The notes under the pieces are model-generated. The model was not told where the DNA came from. It ran no database searches and saw nothing but the letters and a program-made list of their open reading frames with translations. A stretch of 11,239 nucleotides of DNA from JBBRGG01 sp038240875 (GTDB lineage Bacteria > Planctomycetota > Phycisphaerae > Phycisphaerales > UBA1924), in NCBI GenBank assembly GCA_038240875.1, contig JBBRGG010000116.1:1-11239 (forward strand), in the 5' to 3' direction. Positions 7,575 to 11,239 of the stretch are shown piece by piece. The translations under genes were made by a program, and so were the position numbers. How positions within the stretch are numbered: the first letter of the stretch is position 1; every line of letters starts with the position of its first letter.

Positions 7575-7711
7575 AACACTTCCGGTTCTGTAGCAAACCG
7601 CTACGAGTTGCCTAGTACTCAAGTACATATGGTATTGCAAGTCAGATAAACAGCAGCACATCTCAATACAAAATTCCCAATCTCACGCCTGGTGAGTACG
7701 ACCTCGAAGTA

Positions 7712-8242
7712 ATGATGAACATCTTCATTGACAGGCGAAACCACCAGCGACATGAAAATGCTTTACTTACGCTACCATTCACATATCCTAATTGCGTTCA
7801 AGTTCGATCCGAAAACGAATCGCTTGTGTGCATGACAAGCAACCTCGAAGCCTTCGAGCGTACCAAGGCCGCAACGACAGTTAGCAAAGTACGCCATTAC
7901 CAACCTGGTCTTGATGGCAAACAATTATTAGCAGTAGATATAATATTATCTTCTATTCTAGCAAATATTGGTTACCGCATTACCGCACGACCAAGTGGCC
8001 AGCCTGATGCGCCGGTGATCGATCTCGGATCTATCGCTTGCGAACGGCATGAAGTTCCTGGGCACAACTTTGGTTTTAATTTGAATTCACAAGTTGCTGC
8101 ACAATTTACGGCTGCGCCTCTCGACATCACGTTCACGCCCGACGCCTTCAAAGCTGAGCAAGTCGTCGGCATAGTTGAAATCATCGATGGTTCGTGGACC
8201 ATCGTAGGTGTGCCGATGCGTGAAGAATTGATGATCCGGTAA
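7712..8242 (+). CDS. Piece 3: C-terminal beta-rich fragment of the decayed gene
   Basis: The frame has 176 residues from the first ATG (7712), but it is open and coding-like from 7616, with KIPNLTPGEYDLEV just before the ATG. That implies the ATG is internal. No membrane segment is seen. The sequence alternates beta-strand-like stretches (YRITARPSG, ITFTPDAF, WTIVGVPM). It is AT-richer than neighbouring housekeeping genes, including a run near 7920-7970 rich in TTA/ATA codons, which fits relaxed selection or foreign origin. No catalytic motif or known domain is recognised. Not confidently a functional gene by itself. Confidence 0.45.
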   Translation: MMNIFIDRRNHQRHENALLTLPFTYPNCVQVRSENESLVCMTSNLEAFERTKAATTVSKVRHYQPGLDGKQLLAVDIILSSILANIGYRITARPSGQPDAPVIDLGSIACERHEVPGHNFGFNLNSQVAAQFTAAPLDITFTPDAFKAEQVVGIVEIIDGSWTIVGVPMREELMIR

Positions 8243-8511
8243 GTGTGCGGAGTAATATTGCATAGCAAGTACTCGATGCATGTGTTCGCAGCATCCACGC
8301 GGCAAATTTTCGCGGCTAGTTGACTAATTAAGTTTTCACAACGCGTGCTTGGAAAGTAACCCGGCAGTAGTATCGCAGCCAGCTATCACACAATCTCAAC
8401 TCACTGGCATTCTGCCCAAGCTCATTTCATCCACCGGTTGTCCCCCGAAGTCTCTTCTTTGAACGACCCCGAGCCACTGAAAAGACTAATAATTCTCGCA
8501 CTTTCGCCCTC

Positions 8512-8530
8512 TTGACAAATGCTTTACAAT
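8512..8530 (+). promoter_or_regulatory. Promoter-like elements before the EF-G-like gene
   Basis: A perfect TTGACA (8512-8517) and a near-perfect TACAAT (8525-8530, five of six) lie only 7 nt apart, so they cannot be the two halves of one standard promoter. TACAAT as the -10 element would put transcription near 8537, with only a poor -35 (TTCGCC, 8503-8508, 16-nt spacing). The first bases of TTGACA also form an in-frame TTG codon, which can mislead automatic start calling. Confidence 0.35.
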
Positions 8531-8617
8531 ACACACACATGCCTGGCTTTGCGTTGGGTCATTGCAGTGGTGGCCCGGTCGGGCGGAGCAGTCACCATTC
8601 GCGCGTTCAATCGCGTC

Positions 8618-8622
8618 AGGAG
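8618..8622 (+). promoter_or_regulatory. Shine-Dalgarno deciding the EF-G-like start
   Basis: AGGAG lies 9 nt before the ATG at 8632. The codons upstream (from TTG 8512 or ATG 8539) encode a sequence without resemblance to EF-G, whereas translation from 8632 begins shortly before the G-domain motif IRNVLLCGGSGGGKTT, as in the family. Confidence 0.7.
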
Positions 8623-8631
8623 TACCGCCGT

Positions 8632-10719
8632 ATGACTACCCGGAACCCAGCCGATATTCGCAACGTTCTTTTGTGTGGCGGATCCGGCGGCGGCAAGACC
8701 ACTCTCACCGAACGCCTTCTATTCGACACGCAAACCATCAAACGACTTGGCACAGTCGTCGAAGGCACCACCGTCAGCGATTTCTCCGACGAAGAGCGCG
8801 CCCACAAACACTCGCTTCAACCCGCCTTCACGCACTTTGAGTTTGAATCGCACTGGGTCAACGTGATCGATACGCCAGGCCTTGTCGATTTCGTGGGCCA
8901 CGCTGTTGCGTGCTTCCCCGCAGTTGAAACAGTTGCGGTAGTGATCGATCCGACGCGTGGCATCGACACGGTTTCTCGCCGAATGATGGCAATTGCCGAA
9001 CAACGCCAGATTCCGCGTATGATCATCGTCAACAAGATTGATGATCCGCAAGTCGACCTTGAAGCCATCACCGATCAGATCCGCGAAGCCTTTGGCGGCA
9101 TTTGCCTGCCCATCAATCTTCCCGCGCCGGGCCGCACCAAAGTCATTAACGTCTTTGAGCACGATGGCAGCGACGCTCTGGGCGACTCGACCGAATTCTC
9201 TTCAGTGCATGCTGCGCACAAGGCCATCATTGAGCAAGTCGTCGAAGTCGACGAAGAGCTCACCGGTATCTATCTCGATCAAGGCGAAAAGTTTGACTCG
9301 ACCAAACTTCATGGCACGTTCGAAAAGTGCTTGGAACAAGCTCATTTGGTGCCCATCTGCTTCTGCTCGGCCAAGACCGGCGCGGGCATCGACGACCTCC
9401 TTCACATCTTTGCCTCACTCTGTCCGAGCCCCGTCGAAGTAAACCCGCCCGAGTTCGTCAAACGCGACGGCGATGATAACGCCGAAACTGAACCGGAACA
9501 CGTGTGGCACGCCAAGCCCGATCCCACCGCCAAAACATTGGCGCACGTCTTCAAAGTGTCCAGCGATCCATTCGTCGGCAAGCTCGGCATCTTTCGCGTG
9601 CATCAAGGAACCATGCGCGCCAAGGCCGACCTCTTCGTCGATGACATGAAAAAACCGATCAAGATCGCGCACCTCTTCGTCCTGCAAGGCAAAGACCACG
9701 TCGAAGTTGACGCGCTCGGCCCGGGAATGATCGGCGCAATTGCAAAGGTTGACGAGGTAAAGTTCAATGGCGTGCTCCACGACTCGCGCGATCTTGATTC
9801 CGTTCGCCTGATCCCGCTGCCCTTACCCCGGTCGATGTTCGGGCTTGCTATCGAGCTGAAAAACCACGCCGATGAAACCAAGTTTGCTGGCGCATCGCAC
9901 AAGATGCTGGCCGAAGATCCGTGCTTGGTGATCGAGCGCATCGCCGCGACCAACCAGACAGTCATGCGAGGGCTCGGCGAGCTTCACCTGCGTGTCGTGC
10001 TCGAAAAACTCAAGCATCAATACAACATCGAGCTTATCACCAAGACGCCCAAAGTTGCGTACAAGGAAACCATCACGACCAAGGCCGAGGCCCACTATCG
10101 CCATCGCAAGCAGACCGGAGGCTCAGGCCAATTCGGCGAGGTCTATCTCCGCATCGAGCCCTTGCCTTTGGATCACGCAGATGGCTTTGAGTTTGTGAGC
10201 GAAGTAGTCGGTGGCACAGTGCCGCGCCAATACTGGCCCGCAGTCGAAAAAGGTGTCAAGCAAGTCTTCGCCGAGGGCGCAATCGCTGGCTACCCGATGA
10301 GTGGCGTGCGCTGCGTGCTCTACGACGGCAAGTACCACGACGTCGACAGTAAGGAAATCGCTTTCGTGACCGCAGGCCGTCGCGCGTTCATGGAAGCGGT
10401 ATCCAAGGCCAAGCCCGTGTTGCTCGAACCCTTTGTTAATCTTGAGATCACCGCGCCCGCTCGACACATGGGTGATATTGCCGGGCACTTGTCCACCAAG
10501 CGTGGCCGTGTGCAAAGTTCCGACGTGATCTCGGGGGACGCGTGCGTTGTCAAAGCCGTCGCGCCAATGTCGGAGTTACTGAACTACGCCAACGAGCTCA
10601 AGAGCATGACTGCGGGCGCGGGCGCCTTCTCGATGGAATACAGCCACGATGAACGCACGCCACCATTAGTGCAGCAAGCCGTGATCGCGCAATACAAACC
10701 CAAGGCGGAAATAGACTAA
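8632..10719 (+). CDS. Divergent EF-G-like translational GTPase
   Basis: The product has 695 residues, EF-G length, with all five domains in order. G domain: P-loop GGSGGGKTT (16-24, Lys22), switch I region ending KHSLQPA with Ser61 where EF-G usually has Thr, DTPG (80-83), NKID (134-137) and CSAK (245-248). Domain II begins near 300 (DPFVGKLGIFRVHQG). Domain III has RGLGELHL (446-453). Domain IV keeps the tip motifs GGSGQFGE (496-503) and HDVDSKE (569-575) that contact the decoding centre in EF-G. Domain V runs from about 601. The P-loop differs from the canonical AHIDAGKTT or GHVDHGKTT and resembles the EF-G2/EF-G-like paralogue class, whose members generally co-exist with a canonical fusA. 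No tuf, rpsL or rpsG neighbour is present, unlike the str operon. Likely roles are translocation or a specialised ribosomal step. Expressed alone behind its own leader. Confidence 0.93.
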   Translation: MTTRNPADIRNVLLCGGSGGGKTTLTERLLFDTQTIKRLGTVVEGTTVSDFSDEERAHKHSLQPAFTHFEFESHWVNVIDTPGLVDFVGHAVACFPAVETVAVVIDPTRGIDTVSRRMMAIAEQRQIPRMIIVNKIDDPQVDLEAITDQIREAFGGICLPINLPAPGRTKVINVFEHDGSDALGDSTEFSSVHAAHKAIIEQVVEVDEELTGIYLDQGEKFDSTKLHGTFEKCLEQAHLVPICFCSAKTGAGIDDLLHIFASLCPSPVEVNPPEFVKRDGDDNAETEPEHVWHAKPDPTAKTLAHVFKVSSDPFVGKLGIFRVHQGTMRAKADLFVDDMKKPIKIAHLFVLQGKDHVEVDALGPGMIGAIAKVDEVKFNGVLHDSRDLDSVRLIPLPLPRSMFGLAIELKNHADETKFAGASHKMLAEDPCLVIERIAATNQTVMRGLGELHLRVVLEKLKHQYNIELITKTPKVAYKETITTKAEAHYRHRKQTGGSGQFGEVYLRIEPLPLDHADGFEFVSEVVGGTVPRQYWPAVEKGVKQVFAEGAIAGYPMSGVRCVLYDGKYHDVDSKEIAFVTAGRRAFMEAVSKAKPVLLEPFVNLEITAPARHMGDIAGHLSTKRGRVQSSDVISGDACVVKAVAPMSELLNYANELKSMTAGAGAFSMEYSHDERTPPLVQQAVIAQYKPKAEID

Positions 10720-10851
10720 CTGCTAATGTCTCTGTTGAAATCGCTTTGCTTTGCGCACCCATTCTTTCCGAGAAGAGGTTTAGCGTTGCCATACTACACA
10801 CGCACAGCCGTTTTCAAGTCTGATTCGTATTATTCAAACTCTCGAACCCAT

Positions 10852-11239
10852 TTACGAAATTCCTCGCGCTTCGAGCAATCGGATCTCATGCTGCCAAGCT
10901 TCGCGTGCCTCGTCGGTAATGTTCGGATCAGGCAAAAGCGAGCGGCGTGTGCAATTTACCAGTGCTTGCAACGTTTGATATCGACGCGTCGGCCCGATCG
11001 CGGGCTGTATTTGATCTCGAATAATCGCACCGATTCCTTCGAGAGTTAGCTCGCCTCGCGTGGCGTTAGCTTTCAAGTTCGACCGAAGAGCGGCGTACGA
11101 AGCCGCAGAGTAATCACTCGTCAGCGAACCAAGCAGCACGCGATCCTCCGCAGTTAGTACGGACTTGAGCAACCCCTTGAGCGTCCAATCCAAAAACGCG
11201 TCGCGGTCTTCCCCTTCCGGATCGAGCACCGGAATAATG
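10852..11239 (-). CDS. Hypothetical protein, 5'-partial at the window edge
   Basis: On the minus strand the frame is open to the window edge and ends with TAA at 10854-10852. A GTG at 11229 is possible, but the frame continues upstream (IIPVLDPEG), so the start is probably outside. The visible C-terminal 128 or so residues are soluble, mainly helical and rich in charged residues (DPEGEDRDAFLDW, LTAEDRVLLGSL, IRDQIQPAIGPTRRYQTL). Sense-strand reading of the same region gives a lower-quality protein and is rejected. I recognise no family or catalytic motif. It is convergent with the EF-G-like gene. The 132-nt gap 10720-10851 shows no clear shared terminator. Confidence 0.6.
   Translation of the reverse strand, partial: IIPVLDPEGEDRDAFLDWTLKGLLKSVLTAEDRVLLGSLTSDYSAASYAALRSNLKANATRGELTLEGIGAIIRDQIQPAIGPTRRYQTLQALVNCTRRSLLPDPNITDEAREAWQHEIRLLEARGIS

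Larger units (their letters stand above)
6844..8242 (+). pseudogene. Decayed gene of a zinc-ribbon membrane protein family (three frames)
   Basis: Three consecutive reading frames appear to be pieces of one ancestral protein. Piece 1 (6844-7311) has a membrane helix, a zinc ribbon and a second helix. Piece 2 (coding-like from about 7275, ATG-independent) carries PWIDLLNRALASDDI and continues past a TGA at 7572 as TSGSVANRYELPST until a TAA at 7647. Piece 3 is coding-like from 7616, well before its first ATG at 7712: the stretch KIPNLTPGEYDLEV reads as a normal beta-strand segment but has no upstream start. The order and content match, from memory, a Phycisphaerales family of single proteins with ribbon, two helices, a helical middle and a beta-rich C-terminus. 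Two frame changes, near 7300 and near 7640, each fit a 1-nt deletion (or 2-nt insertion). Function of the family is unknown. Sequencing error is the main alternative. Confidence 0.65.
8243..8631 (+). other. Gene-free region upstream of the EF-G-like gene
   Basis: These 389 nt hold no supportable ORF on either strand. Base composition is AT-richer at the left end. A minor hairpin GGCA-TTC-TGCC lies near 8408 without a T run. A promoter-like cluster sits at 8512-8530, followed by a leader of about 95 nt containing the small palindrome GCCCG-GT-CGGGC near 8573. I see no tRNA, no recognised riboswitch and no clear rho-independent terminator for the preceding region. Confidence 0.5.

Noticed and set aside
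7290..7660. Programmed ribosomal frameshifting joining the three pieces
   Set aside because: No slippery heptamer with a downstream pseudoknot is evident at either change, and the in-frame stop at 7572 would also need readthrough. Decay is simpler.
8243..8511. Small RNA or attachment site between the decayed gene and the EF-G-like gene
   Set aside because: There is no stable extended stem, tRNA-like fold, direct repeat or integrase to support it.
10726..11049. Plus-strand open frame of 107 codons after the EF-G-like gene
   Set aside because: Its product is rich in Ser, Arg and Cys without domain logic and lies opposite a more protein-like minus-strand frame that reaches the window edge.
1..11239. 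Defence island, toxin-antitoxin pair, CRISPR array or mobile element
   Set aside because: No nuclease, transposase, integrase, Cas-like protein, regularly spaced repeat or small paired genes were found on either strand.

Overview
This window looks like chromosomal DNA of a planctomycete, most likely class Phycisphaerae. No rRNA or marker gene supports this. The call is inference from recalled resemblance of two lineage-typical proteins: a GH10-like protein with 'SGLHVN' where the catalytic motif should be, and a zinc-ribbon/membrane protein family. GC content is moderately high in the housekeeping genes and visibly lower around 7.5-8.4 kb.

Layout, left to right. Positions 1-1326 hold the 3' part of a gene for a glycoside hydrolase family 10-like protein in which both catalytic glutamates are replaced by glycine. 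After 21 nt comes a short membrane-anchored ComEA-like helix-hairpin-helix protein (1348-1968). Mfd, the transcription-repair coupling factor, follows with a GTG start (2057-5842). Next is an orphan PhoU-type regulator (5959-6690). Positions 6844-8242 carry what I read as one decayed gene: its product was a membrane zinc-ribbon protein, and its three pieces now lie in three different frames with in-frame stops between them. About 390 nt without a gene follow. Then comes a divergent EF-G-like translational GTPase (8632-10719). A partial minus-strand gene of unknown function runs off the right edge, convergent with the GTPase.

The first two genes are probably co-transcribed. Mfd (repair of transcription-blocking lesions), PhoU (phosphate signalling) and the EF-G paralogue (translation) are separate housekeeping functions with no evident shared pathway. 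I found no CRISPR array, insertion sequence, phage, tRNA, rRNA or defence cassette, and no convincing new multi-gene system. The points most worth following up are the catalytically empty GH10 fold, the decayed gene, and the lineage-specific additions to Mfd.
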